53,388 nucleotides of DNA, taken from NCBI GenBank assembly GCA_041838515.1, contig JBGYPP010000078.1, forward strand, positions 1 through 53,388, given 5' to 3'. The notes below the pieces were generated by a model that searched no databases, was not told the DNA's origin, and worked only from the letters and a program-made list of their open reading frames with translations. Positions 7,543-15,810 of this stretch are shown here, piece by piece. The stretch comes from JBGYPP01 sp041838515. Its GTDB lineage: Bacteria; Bacillota; Clostridia; Lachnospirales; Lachnospiraceae. A program made the position numbers and the translations under genes. Within the stretch, counting starts at the first letter, position 1. Each line of letters starts with the position of its first letter.

Positions 7543-9147
7543 ATGGATTTAAGGATATACAGAACATGGATAATCATTCGCAGCACCTTGGCTGTGCTTT
7601 TTTTGAGCTTGTTATTTGCCGATCCCATACCGGCCTGGAGGTCTGAGGGGGAGAATTATGTCCATGTCTATATGGGAGGTCAGATCCTGGGAGTCACCGG
7701 CAGCCGCGCCCGGGCGGAGTCGCTGGCACAGCGGGCCCGCAAGGCCGTGGCTCAAAGGGCCTGGGAGCAAAGTCCGGGCCAGCTATATTACTCCCCTGTG
7801 GAGTTTTCCTATGCGGGAGAGGAGGTATGGTTTGGCTCCATAGACAGGGATGGGGATTTGCAAAAGGCTATGGAGGCTGCCATTGAGGGCAGCGGCGCCG
7901 GAGAGAGGCAGCGCGCATACACGGTCAAAGTGGGGGAGTACACGGTTACCCTGGCCGGCATATCCGAGGTGGAGGCCCTGTTGCAGGCGGCCTTGGACAA
8001 GTTCGGCCCTGGAGCGGGGTTTTATCCCGTGCTCTCCAAGGATACCCAGCGGCAGATGCAGGCCTTGCACGCCACAGTAGAGGGAGGGCAGGACAGGGTT
8101 GCGGAGCGGGCGGGGCTGCCGGAGGGCTGGCAGACCGGAGATGCCTACCTGGATGGGGGTGTGGAGGCCTGGTTCCGGCGTATGAGCCTGGTGGAGCCGG
8201 ATCCCTCTCTTAAGGCCTTTTCAGATTATCCTCTGGGAGTTTTGGATATGGATTTTGCCGACAAGGTGGAGGTGGTGGAGGTCTATCTGCCGGAGGCTTA
8301 CAGGACTCCCCTGGATACGGCTATAGAGCAATTGACCAAGGAGCAGGAAAAGGTGGCCATTTATGAGGTGGTGGCCGGAGATACGCTGTCGGAGATAGCC
8401 ATCAAGGTCAATATACCTATGGATGTGATCATCTCCCTGAATGAGAATCTGGAAAATGAAAACTCCACCATCAGGGTAGGGGATGAGCTGATTATCATGG
8501 AGCCGGAACCGGAATTGTCCGTGGAGAGGGTGGAGGAGGAGTATATAGAGGAAACCTTTGACGCTCCGGTGGAATACATAGAAAACGACTCCTGGTATAC
8601 CACGGAGATGGTGGTGCATAGGCAGCCCTCGGCGGGTTTCCGCAAGGCCATAGCTATCAGCCGCTACCTGGACAGCAAGCTGCTGGAGGAGGAGATACTC
8701 AAGGAGGAGGTGGTGGTGGCCCCAGTGGCCAAATTGGTGGAGAGGGGTACGAAAATACCTCCCACCTATATCAAACCCCTCTCCGGGGGTCGCTTTACCT
8801 CCGGATTTGGCCCCAGAAAGGCGCCCAAGCGAGGAGCCAGCAGCTATCACAGGGGTGTTGACTGGGCCACGCCTACAGGCACAGCCATATTCGCCTCCAG
8901 CGGAGGAACGGTGGCCAAGGCCGGCTGGGGCGGCGGCTACGGTTATGTGGTGTATATAAACCATGCGGACGGACGGCAGACGCGGTATGCGCATTTGAGC
9001 AAGGTGCTGGTCAAGGCGGGGGATACCGTCAAGCAGGGGGCAAAGATCGCTCTCAGCGGCAATACCGGCGTGAGCACCGGCCCCCATCTGCACTTTGAGA
9101 TGCTCATAGGCGGCTCCCATGTGAACCCGCTGAAATACCTCAATTAA
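7543..9147 (+). CDS. Secreted or membrane-anchored LysM-G5-like-M23 peptidoglycan hydrolase
   Basis: This 534-residue envelope protein begins with a hydrophobic segment (residues about 9-27) that can be a signal anchor. A region of about 240 residues without a clear assignment follows. Next come a LysM domain (about 270-316, around YEVVAGDTLSEIA) that would bind peptidoglycan and a degenerate G5-like segment (about 340-410). Last is an M23 zinc endopeptidase domain with HRGVD (His436, Asp440) and HLHF (His515, His517). M23 enzymes cut peptide cross-bridges in peptidoglycan. The catalytic motifs are intact. It precedes murA, separated by a clear promoter, and probably remodels the wall. Confidence 0.88.
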   Translation: MDLRIYRTWIIIRSTLAVLFLSLLFADPIPAWRSEGENYVHVYMGGQILGVTGSRARAESLAQRARKAVAQRAWEQSPGQLYYSPVEFSYAGEEVWFGSIDRDGDLQKAMEAAIEGSGAGERQRAYTVKVGEYTVTLAGISEVEALLQAALDKFGPGAGFYPVLSKDTQRQMQALHATVEGGQDRVAERAGLPEGWQTGDAYLDGGVEAWFRRMSLVEPDPSLKAFSDYPLGVLDMDFADKVEVVEVYLPEAYRTPLDTAIEQLTKEQEKVAIYEVVAGDTLSEIAIKVNIPMDVIISLNENLENENSTIRVGDELIIMEPEPELSVERVEEEYIEETFDAPVEYIENDSWYTTEMVVHRQPSAGFRKAIAISRYLDSKLLEEEILKEEVVVAPVAKLVERGTKIPPTYIKPLSGGRFTSGFGPRKAPKRGASSYHRGVDWATPTGTAIFASSGGTVAKAGWGGGYGYVVYINHADGRQTRYAHLSKVLVKAGDTVKQGAKIALSGNTGVSTGPHLHFEMLIGGSHVNPLKYLN

Positions 9148-9167
9148 ACAGAAACGGTGGTTTGGAT

Positions 9168-9195
9168 TTTACAAATGGCGCTTCTGTGCTATAAT
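9168..9195 (+). promoter_or_regulatory. Promoter of murA
   Basis: TTTACA, a 16-base spacer and a perfect TATAAT lie in the gap between the M23 gene and murA. Confidence 0.6.
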
Positions 9196-9281
9196 AAGGG
9201 AAGGGCTGGAATTGCCCTTTCCTTTTGTTTGCGCAAAAAATCAATCGGGGCTGGCAACCAAGGCTGTATCTGTGAGGCAGA

Positions 9282-10586
9282 ATGCGAGGATTCATGGAGC
9301 AATACATCATAAAGGGCGGCAATGCTCTGGTGGGGGAGGTCCATATAGGCGGGGCGAAGAATGCGGCGCTGCCCATATTGGCCGCCGCCGTTATGAGCGA
9401 AGGCTCGGTTTTGATAGACAATATGCCGGACGTGCGGGATACCAATGTGCTGCTGGAGGCTATGGGCGGTCTGGGCGTACAGATGGAGCGCATAGGCCGG
9501 CACAGGGTGCGGCTGCAGGCCGGCAGCATACGCAATGGAGTGGTGGATAATGACCATATACGCAAGATACGCGCCTCCTATTATCTGATAGGCGCCATGC
9601 TGGGCAGGTACAAGGAGGCCAAGGTGGCGCTGCCCGGGGGCTGCGACATAGGCTGTAGGGCTATAGATCAGCATATCAAGGGATTTCGCGCGTTGGGAGC
9701 CGAGGTGCATATAGAGCATGGATTGATATGCGCTAAGGCGGAAAGGCTCCGGGGTAGCCATATATATATGGATATGGTCAGCGTGGGCGCCACCATTAAT
9801 GTCATGATGGCAGCCGTGATGGCTGAGGGGCGCACCACCATAGAGAACGCAGCAAAGGAGCCCCATGTGGTGGATCTGGCCAATTTCCTCAACAGCATGG
9901 GCGCCTCCATCAAGGGCGCGGGCACGGATGTGATACGCATACAGGGTGTGAGCCGGCTCAAGGGCACGGAGTACACTATTATCCCCGATCAGATAGAGGC
10001 CGGCACCTTTATGTTTGCCGCTGCGCTGACCAAGGGGGATGTGACCGTCAAGAATGTCATACCCAAGCATTTGGAATCCATCTCGGCCAAGCTGATGGAG
10101 ATGGGCGCGGAGGTGCAGGAGTTTGACGACTGTATGCGTGTGGCCGTGGCCAAACGCCTGCGGCATTGCAATGTGAAAACCCTGCCCTATCCCGGTTTTC
10201 CCACGGATATGCAGCCTCAGATCACCGTGGCTCTGGGTCTGTCCAGCGGCACCAGCATAGTCACCGAGAGCATATTTGAGAACCGCTTCCGCTATGTGGA
10301 TGAGCTGGCCCGTCTGGGCGGCCAGGTAAAGGTGGAGGGCAGCACGGCGGTGATAGACGGCGTGGCCAAGTACAGCGGCGCCAGCATCAGCGCGCCGGAC
10401 TTGCGTGCCGGAGCTGCGTTGGTTTTGGCCGCATTGGCGGCGGAGGGCATCAGTGTAGTGGACAATATTCACTATATCCAGAGGGGGTATGAGAATTTCC
10501 ACGGCAAGTTGCAGCTCCTAGGTGCGCAGATAGAGCTGGTGGACACGGAGAGGGCGCTGAACCGGTTCAAATTCCGGGTGGGATAA
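9282..10586 (+). CDS. murA: UDP-N-acetylglucosamine 1-carboxyvinyltransferase
   Basis: MurA transfers enolpyruvate from phosphoenolpyruvate to UDP-GlcNAc, the first committed step of peptidoglycan synthesis in the cytoplasm. The 434-residue protein has the N-terminal GGAKNAALPILAA, the catalytic loop LPGGCDIGCRAIDQHI with the active-site Cys121 (the residue fosfomycin attacks), and FPTDMQPQ. Two starts fit: ATG 9282 and ATG 9294, each with a GAGG 4-5 bases before it; the second begins MEQYIIKGG, as many relatives do. It has its own promoter and is followed by the riboswitch-controlled metK transcript. Confidence 0.96.
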   Translation: MRGFMEQYIIKGGNALVGEVHIGGAKNAALPILAAAVMSEGSVLIDNMPDVRDTNVLLEAMGGLGVQMERIGRHRVRLQAGSIRNGVVDNDHIRKIRASYYLIGAMLGRYKEAKVALPGGCDIGCRAIDQHIKGFRALGAEVHIEHGLICAKAERLRGSHIYMDMVSVGATINVMMAAVMAEGRTTIENAAKEPHVVDLANFLNSMGASIKGAGTDVIRIQGVSRLKGTEYTIIPDQIEAGTFMFAAALTKGDVTVKNVIPKHLESISAKLMEMGAEVQEFDDCMRVAVAKRLRHCNVKTLPYPGFPTDMQPQITVALGLSSGTSIVTESIFENRFRYVDELARLGGQVKVEGSTAVIDGVAKYSGASISAPDLRAGAALVLAALAAEGISVVDNIHYIQRGYENFHGKLQLLGAQIELVDTERALNRFKFRVG

Positions 10587-10602
10587 AATTTTGCCACCCA
10601 TC

Positions 10603-10631
10603 TTGTCTTTGAGGGCAAAAAAGGGTATAGT
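10603..10631 (+). promoter_or_regulatory. Promoter of the SAM riboswitch-metK transcript
   Basis: TTGTCT, a 17-base spacer and TATAGT lie about 40 bases upstream of the riboswitch. Confidence 0.6.
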
Positions 10632-10668
10632 ATCTGTGAGGCCTTTGGCCAGACAATTGCATAGCAGC

Positions 10669-10774
10669 CTTTTATTCCGAGCGGTGGAGATACATAGGAT
10701 CTAAGAAGCCGCGGCAACCCCTGCCCTGTGCAGGAAGGTGCCAGCCTGAGCGAAGAAATGTCGAACAATAAGAG
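10669..10774 (+). promoter_or_regulatory. SAM-I (S-box) riboswitch
   Basis: This leader matches the S-box aptamer that binds S-adenosylmethionine. It has the conserved GCGGTGGAG, then AAGAAGCCGCGGCAACC and, after a variable stem, AAGGTGCCAGCCTGAGCG and CGAACAATAAGAG. Its ends close a P1 helix: CTTTTATT at 10669-10676 pairs with AATAAGAG at 10767-10774, with one G-U. The hairpin right after it (10775-10793) ends in a T-run and would act as the terminator when SAM is bound. The regulated gene, metK, makes SAM, which fits feedback control. Confidence 0.93.
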
Positions 10775-10806
10775 GCGGATCCGGGATGTCCGCTGTTGTT
10801 TTTTCG
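10775..10806 (+). terminator. Expression-platform terminator of the SAM riboswitch
   Basis: GCGGA and TCCGC (10775-10779, 10789-10793) form a short GC stem that can be extended outward, followed by TGTTGTTTTTTCG. It begins directly after the 3' strand of P1, the usual place for an S-box terminator. Confidence 0.75.
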
Positions 10807-10849
10807 CCAGCGGGCATTTTTGTTTGCTTAGATAGAGAAAGGAGCCAGG

Positions 10850-12055
10850 ATGGATAAGGAAAAGTATTTATTTACATCGGAGTCGGTGACGGAGGGGCAT
10901 CCGGACAAAATATGCGATGCCATATCCGATGCCATATTGGACGCGCTGATAGAGCAGGATCCCCACAGCCGTGTGGCCTGCGAAACCTGCAGCAGCACCG
11001 GTTTTGTACTGGTGACCGGAGAGGTCAGTTCCAAGGCGGTGGTGGACATACCGGCCATAGTGCGCAGCACCGTATGCGAGATAGGTTATGACCATTCGGA
11101 CAAGGGTTTTGACGGCCATACCTGTGCGGTGATGGTGGCTCTGGACCATCAATCTCCGGACATAGCCATGGGAGTGGATCAGGCGCTGGAGGCCAGGGGC
11201 TGCAGTCTGGAGCATCATATGAGCGAGGAGGAGCTGGAGGCCATAGGCGCCGGAGATCAGGGGATGATGTTCGGCTATGCCGTGGACGAAACCCCGGAGC
11301 TGATGCCCTATCCCATAGCCTTGGCCCACAGGCTGACCCGCCGTTTGACTCAGGTGCGCAAGCAGGGTTTGCTGCCCTATCTGCGGCCGGATGGAAAGAG
11401 CCAGGTATCTGTGGAATATGATCAGGACGGCAGGCCTCTTCGTTTGGAGGCTGTGGTGCTGTCTACCCAGCATGAGGCAGGTGTGGAGAGGGAACAGATA
11501 GAGGCGGATATCAAAGAACATGTATTCGACCCTATACTGCCTCAGCATATGGTGGATGATTGCACCAAGTTTTTCGTCAATCCCACAGGGCGTTTTGTCA
11601 TAGGCGGCCCCATGGGAGATAGCGGCCTGACTGGCCGGAAGATTATAGTGGACACCTACGGCGGATATGCAAGACACGGCGGCGGGGCATTCTCCGGCAA
11701 GGACTGCACCAAGGTGGACAGGAGCGCGGCATATGCGGCCAGGTATGTGGCCAAGAATTTGGTGGCCGCCGGTCTGGCCAGCCGCTGTGAGATACAGCTC
11801 TCCTATGCCATAGGCGTGGCCAAGCCCACATCGGTTATGGTGGACAGCTTTGGCACGGGCAAGCTCTCCGACGGGGAGCTGACCCGTATAGTCAGGGATC
11901 ATTTCGACCTGCGGCCCGCCGGCATTATCAAGATGCTGGATCTGCGCCGGCCTATATACAAGCAGACGGCAGCCTATGGGCATTTTGGGCGCACGGATTT
12001 GGATCTGCCCTGGGAGAGGACGGACAGAGTGGAAGAACTGCGAAAATACCTTTAG
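10850..12055 (+). CDS. metK: S-adenosylmethionine synthetase
   Basis: MetK makes S-adenosylmethionine from methionine and ATP. The 401-residue sequence shows all hallmarks: GHPDKICDAISDAILD near the N-terminus, GAGDQGMMFGYA in the middle and GGGAFSGKDCTKVDRS in the C-terminal domain, with a typical length. AAAGGAG precedes the ATG. It is controlled by the S-box leader. By hand count 18 of its 22 isoleucine codons are ATA. The NfeD and SPFH genes follow with gaps of 27 and 48 bases and no terminator until 13527, so they may share its transcript. Confidence 0.97.
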   Translation: MDKEKYLFTSESVTEGHPDKICDAISDAILDALIEQDPHSRVACETCSSTGFVLVTGEVSSKAVVDIPAIVRSTVCEIGYDHSDKGFDGHTCAVMVALDHQSPDIAMGVDQALEARGCSLEHHMSEEELEAIGAGDQGMMFGYAVDETPELMPYPIALAHRLTRRLTQVRKQGLLPYLRPDGKSQVSVEYDQDGRPLRLEAVVLSTQHEAGVEREQIEADIKEHVFDPILPQHMVDDCTKFFVNPTGRFVIGGPMGDSGLTGRKIIVDTYGGYARHGGGAFSGKDCTKVDRSAAYAARYVAKNLVAAGLASRCEIQLSYAIGVAKPTSVMVDSFGTGKLSDGELTRIVRDHFDLRPAGIIKMLDLRRPIYKQTAAYGHFGRTDLDLPWERTDRVEELRKYL

Positions 12056-12082
12056 CAAGGGTATGTACCCGGGAGGTGTCGT

Positions 12083-12529
12083 ATGCTGGAAAATAGGATA
12101 GTATTTTGGCTGGTGGTGTTTGTGGTTCTGATAGCCATAGAGGCTTTTAGTTGGACTCTGACCAGCATATGGTTTGCCGGCGGCGCGCTGGCCGCCCTGG
12201 TTTGCTCCCTGCTGGGGGCATCTTTGGGAGTACAGGCTCTGGCCTTTATGGCCGTATCCCTGGCGCTGTTGTACTTTACCCGGCCTCTATCGGTCAGGTA
12301 TTTTAACAATAAGAGGGCCAAGACCAATGTGGACAGCCTTATAGGCCGGAAGGTGCTGGTGGTGGAGGATATCAATAATCTGATCCAGACCGGACGTGTC
12401 AAGGTGGCGGATATCGAGTGGATGGCCAAAAGCGTGGATTCTGAGACAGAGATACGCCAGGGGGCTGTGGTGGAGATCGTACGGGTTGAGGGCGCAAAGC
12501 TCTGGGTGCAGCCTGTGCAGGAGCAGTAG
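12083..12529 (+). CDS. NfeD-family membrane protein
   Basis: This 148-residue protein has two or three hydrophobic helices in its first 75 residues and a C-terminal OB-fold region (SLIGRKVLVVEDINN... to KLWVQP), the layout of short NfeD proteins. NfeD partners SPFH/stomatin proteins in membrane microdomains, and an SPFH gene is the next gene here, 48 bases downstream. GGGAGG lies 7 bases before the ATG. It is probably co-transcribed from the metK promoter. The biochemical role of NfeD is poorly defined. Confidence 0.85.
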   Translation: MLENRIVFWLVVFVVLIAIEAFSWTLTSIWFAGGALAALVCSLLGASLGVQALAFMAVSLALLYFTRPLSVRYFNNKRAKTNVDSLIGRKVLVVEDINNLIQTGRVKVADIEWMAKSVDSETEIRQGAVVEIVRVEGAKLWVQPVQEQ

Positions 12530-12577
12530 TGAGGGCAGGAGGGGGGAGCGCCCTTCCTTGAGGGAAAGGAGAGAATT

Positions 12578-13513
12578 ATGTTTGATATTTTTGGGCCTAT
12601 GTTTGCTTTGGCAGTTCTGGCCTTGGTTTTGTTGGCCATAGCGTCATCCTGTATCAAGATCGTACCCCAGGCCCAGGCTTATGTCCTGGAGCGTCTGGGA
12701 GCCTACCAGGACACCTGGCATGTGGGATTTCATTTGAAGATACCCTTTATTGACAGGGTGGCCCGCAAGGTCAACCTCAAGGAGCAGGTGGCGGATTTTC
12801 CTCCCCAGCCCGTGATCACAAAGGATAACGTGACCATGCGTATAGATACGGTGGTATTCTATCAGATCACCGATCCCAAGCTCTTTGCTTATGGCGTGGA
12901 GAGGCCTATGATGGCCATAGAAAATCTGACCACCACCACCTTGCGCAATATTATAGGCGATCTGGAGTTGGACCAGACCTTGACCTCCAGGGAAACCATC
13001 AACACCCAGATGCGCGCCGCCTTGGATCTGGCTACGGATCCCTGGGGCATCAAGGTCAACCGTGTGGAATTGAAGAATATCATACCTCCGGCCGAGATAC
13101 AAAATGCCATGGAGAGGCAGATGAAGGCCGAGCGTGAACGCCGTGAGGCCGTAACCCGCGCCGAGGGTGAGAAGAGGGCCAAGGTATTGATGGCGGAGGG
13201 CGCCAAGGAATCCGCTATACTGGAGGCTGAGGCGGCCAAAGCGGCGGCTATACTGCGGGCTGAGGCCGAAAAGGAGAAGATGATACGGGAGGCCGAGGGC
13301 CAGGCCCAGGCCATACTCAAGGTGCAGCAGGCCAATGCCGATGGCATACGCATGCTCAAGGAGGCCGGCGCCGATGAGGCCGTGCTGAAAATGAAGAGTC
13401 TGGAGGCATTTGAAAAGGTGGCTGACGGAAAGGCTACCACGATTTTGCTACCGGCAGAGCTAGGCGGCGTGGCCAGCCTGGCATCGGCTTTTGGAGCCTT
13501 GCAGAAACAGTAA
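12578..13513 (+). CDS. SPFH/band 7 (stomatin-like, QmcA-type) membrane protein
   Basis: This 311-residue protein has one N-terminal membrane helix (about residues 5-25), a band 7 domain beginning at IKIVPQAQAYVLERLG, and a long Ala/Glu-rich coiled coil (about residues 180-260). SPFH proteins build ring- or cage-like assemblies on the inner membrane and often influence membrane proteases or lipid domains. The NfeD gene upstream is the usual partner. AAAGGAGAG precedes the start. A strong terminator follows the stop, closing the metK-nfeD-SPFH unit. A second, different SPFH gene lies at 51897-53231. Confidence 0.9.
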   Translation: MFDIFGPMFALAVLALVLLAIASSCIKIVPQAQAYVLERLGAYQDTWHVGFHLKIPFIDRVARKVNLKEQVADFPPQPVITKDNVTMRIDTVVFYQITDPKLFAYGVERPMMAIENLTTTTLRNIIGDLELDQTLTSRETINTQMRAALDLATDPWGIKVNRVELKNIIPPAEIQNAMERQMKAERERREAVTRAEGEKRAKVLMAEGAKESAILEAEAAKAAAILRAEAEKEKMIREAEGQAQAILKVQQANADGIRMLKEAGADEAVLKMKSLEAFEKVADGKATTILLPAELGGVASLASAFGALQKQ

Positions 13514-13526
13514 TATAGAGGTGATT

Positions 13527-13554
13527 GCCCGGGGGGGCTTCCCCGGGCTTTTTT
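13527..13554 (+). terminator. Terminator after the SPFH gene
   Basis: GCCCGGGG and CCCCGGGC form a perfect 8-bp stem with a 6-base loop followed by six T. It ends the metK-nfeD-SPFH transcript 13 bases after the stop codon. Confidence 0.85.
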
Positions 13555-13569
13555 CCATGGGAAGGTGGC

Positions 13570-14655
13570 ATGAAAGGCGGGTTGTTGCGCATATTACAAG
13601 AGGCGGGTGAGGAATTTCTCTCTGGGGAGGCGCTGGGCAAAAGACTGGGCATCAGCCGTATGGGCGTCTGCAAACGCATACGGCATCTGGAGGCGGAGGG
13701 CTATGCCATAGAGCGGAGAAAGGGACGTGGGTACAGGCTGTTGGAAGTCTCTGCCGGAGCCTTGGCCGTATCAGGAGCGGGGAATAAGCCTCCGGGCGGG
13801 GCGGGTGAGTCCGGACAGGCCTACGGACAGGCGGCCATAGAGGCGGAGCTGCAAACAGAGTGGGCGGGTCGGCATCTGCGCTTCTATGCCAGCACGGATT
13901 CTACCAATGCCAGGGCGAGGGCGGAGGGGGATAAGGGCGCGCCCCACGGCTGGCTGGCAGTAGCAGATGCCCAGGAGGCCGGCCAGGGGCGCAGGGGGCG
14001 GAGCTGGCATAGTCCGGGGGGCAAACATCTGTACTTTTCTCTGCTGCTTAGGCCGGAGCTGGACCCCGGCCAGGCATCCATGCTGACCTTGGTCATGGCC
14101 CTTTCCGTCTGTAAGGCCTTGGAGGTTTGCGTGCCGGAGGGGGATTTTGCCATAAAGTGGCCCAATGATATCCTGCTATCCGGGCGCAAGCTCTGCGGGA
14201 TATTGACGGAAATGCGTTCAAATTTGGACGGAATAGAATATGTTATTGTGGGAGTGGGATTGAATGTGGGGGAGGTGGATGCCAGCCAGCCCTGGGCGGA
14301 ACACGCCATAGGCTTGGCTGGCTGGCAAGAGAGTTTGCGGACTGACGGCGCCTTGCGGAAAGCTGGAACTCTGCCCGGCCGTTCCCGGCTGTTGGCTGCC
14401 ATATTGGAGAGCTGGGAGAGGGAGTATGCCCTCTTTTGCTCCGGCGGGGATATGGCTGCCCAGAGGGAGGCTTATGAGACCCGTCTGGCTAATAAGCACA
14501 GGCAGGTGCGCATAGAGGCGGGGCCGGAGTCCTGGCAGGGTCTGGCCCTGGGCATATCCAACGCAGGAGAGCTGCTAGTGGAGAGAGAGGACGGGCGTGT
14601 GGAGGCCGTATATGCTGGTGAGGTTTCCGTGCGGGGCCTGTATGGTTATGTATGA
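13570..14655 (+). CDS. birA: Biotin--[acetyl-CoA-carboxylase] ligase / biotin repressor
   Basis: BirA attaches biotin to biotin-dependent carboxylases and in two-domain forms also represses biotin genes. The 361-residue protein has an N-terminal winged helix (about 5-60, with LGKRLGISRMGVCKRIRHL). A Gly/Ala-rich linker of about 40 residues that looks longer than usual comes next. The ligase domain follows, with GRRGRSWHSPGGKHLYFS and KWPNDILLSGRKLCGILTE. The ATG at 13570 has GGAAGGTGG upstream. Its stop overlaps an ATG of the next gene (ATGA), so the birA to dusB genes form one operon. I did not find a biotin operator. Confidence 0.93.
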   Translation: MKGGLLRILQEAGEEFLSGEALGKRLGISRMGVCKRIRHLEAEGYAIERRKGRGYRLLEVSAGALAVSGAGNKPPGGAGESGQAYGQAAIEAELQTEWAGRHLRFYASTDSTNARARAEGDKGAPHGWLAVADAQEAGQGRRGRSWHSPGGKHLYFSLLLRPELDPGQASMLTLVMALSVCKALEVCVPEGDFAIKWPNDILLSGRKLCGILTEMRSNLDGIEYVIVGVGLNVGEVDASQPWAEHAIGLAGWQESLRTDGALRKAGTLPGRSRLLAAILESWEREYALFCSGGDMAAQREAYETRLANKHRQVRIEAGPESWQGLALGISNAGELLVEREDGRVEAVYAGEVSVRGLYGYV

Positions 14656-14666
14656 GTAGGAGGAGT

Positions 14667-15032
14667 ATGGAAGCGGGCTGGCAAGTAGAGGAGGAGAATG
14701 TGCTGTGCGGGGTCAATGGATATGAGGAAAAATACTTTCTCCATCCCCGCTTTGGGGGGCTGCCCCCTGCCATACAGCAGGAGCTGCGGGCTATATGCGT
14801 GCTGTTTGCGCAGGAGGTGGGAGGCATACTGTTGCTGCGCTTTGCGCAGGATGGGGAGCTGTTGTTGGAAACCATACAGGATCCGGGGGATTTTTATTAT
14901 GATGAGATTTCCGCAGGGCTGCTGGTGGACAAGATACGGAGGAATAGGCAGGAGTTGTTCCAATCCCTGAGTCTGTATTACAGGGTTTTGGAGGGGCCGG
15001 ATGCGGCAAAGGAGGGAGAAGAAGATGATTGA
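14667..15032 (+). CDS. Conserved protein of unknown function (DUF6145-like)
   Basis: This 121-residue acidic protein has no function I can name. The pattern LCGVNGYEEKYFLHP, then LPPAIQQELRAICVLFAQEVGG, then DEISAGLLVDKIRRNRQELF matches what I remember as DUF6145, found mainly in Lachnospiraceae. That name needs a profile search. The ATG at 14667 has AGGAGG just upstream; an ATG at 14652 overlapping the birA stop is the alternative. Its 3' end overlaps the start of coaX by eight bases, indicating translational coupling. Confidence 0.72.
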   Translation: MEAGWQVEEENVLCGVNGYEEKYFLHPRFGGLPPAIQQELRAICVLFAQEVGGILLLRFAQDGELLLETIQDPGDFYYDEISAGLLVDKIRRNRQELFQSLSLYYRVLEGPDAAKEGEEDD

Positions 15033-15804
15033 TACTATTCTGGCAATCGATGTGGGCAATACCAATATCACCTGCGGCGTGTACAAGGGCAAACGGCTGG
15101 AGGCGACCTTTCGCCTGATGAGCAAGATGCCCCGCACTGCGGACGAGTACGGCGTGATTCTGGAGCAATTGCTGGCGGGGAGGAATATTCCCCTCTCCTC
15201 CATAGATGGCGCCATCGTGGCCAGCGTGGTGCCGGATGTCATGCATTCCCTGATCGGAGGCATACATAGGTATATAGGCCATCAGCCCCTTCTGGTACAG
15301 CCGGGTATACGGACCGGCATACGCATAGTGACGGAAAATCCTGCTGCCATCGGTGCAGACCGCATAGTGGATGCCGTTGCTGCCTACAGCAAGTATGGCG
15401 GGCCGGTTCTGGTCATCGATTTTGGAACGGCCACCACCTACGATCTGGTCTTGGCAGACGGCGGTTTTGCCGCCGGCATCACCGCGCCCGGCATATTGAT
15501 CAGCTCTGAGGCGCTGTGGAAGCAGACGGCCAAGCTGCCCAATATAGAGATCAAAAAGCCCAAATCCATACTGGCCCAGGAAACCATATCCTCCATGCAG
15601 GCAGGCCTGATCTATGGGCAGATAGGCGCTACGGAGTACATTATTAAGAAGGTCCGGGAGGAGAGCGGTCTGGACAATCTCAAAGTGGTGGCCACCGGCG
15701 GCCTGGGCCGTATTATCAGTGATGAAACGCCCTTGATAGATATCTATGACAGCTCCCTGACCTTGGATGGCTTGCAGATATTGTATGAAAAGAATAAGGC
15801 TTAG
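15025..15804 (+). CDS. coaX: Type III pantothenate kinase
   Basis: CoaX phosphorylates pantothenate with ATP, the first step of coenzyme A synthesis, and is not inhibited by CoA. The 259-residue protein has the ASKHA phosphate motif AIDVGNTNITCGVYKG at the N-terminus, GADRIVDAVAAY and VIDFGTATTYDLV in the middle and a C-terminal ATGGLGRII. The ATG at 15025 overlaps the previous stop and is preceded by GGAG. It sits in the birA-to-dusB operon, which places biotin use and CoA synthesis side by side. Confidence 0.95.
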   Translation: MIDTILAIDVGNTNITCGVYKGKRLEATFRLMSKMPRTADEYGVILEQLLAGRNIPLSSIDGAIVASVVPDVMHSLIGGIHRYIGHQPLLVQPGIRTGIRIVTENPAAIGADRIVDAVAAYSKYGGPVLVIDFGTATTYDLVLADGGFAAGITAPGILISSEALWKQTAKLPNIEIKKPKSILAQETISSMQAGLIYGQIGATEYIIKKVREESGLDNLKVVATGGLGRIISDETPLIDIYDSSLTLDGLQILYEKNKA

Positions 15805-15810
15805 GCACGG

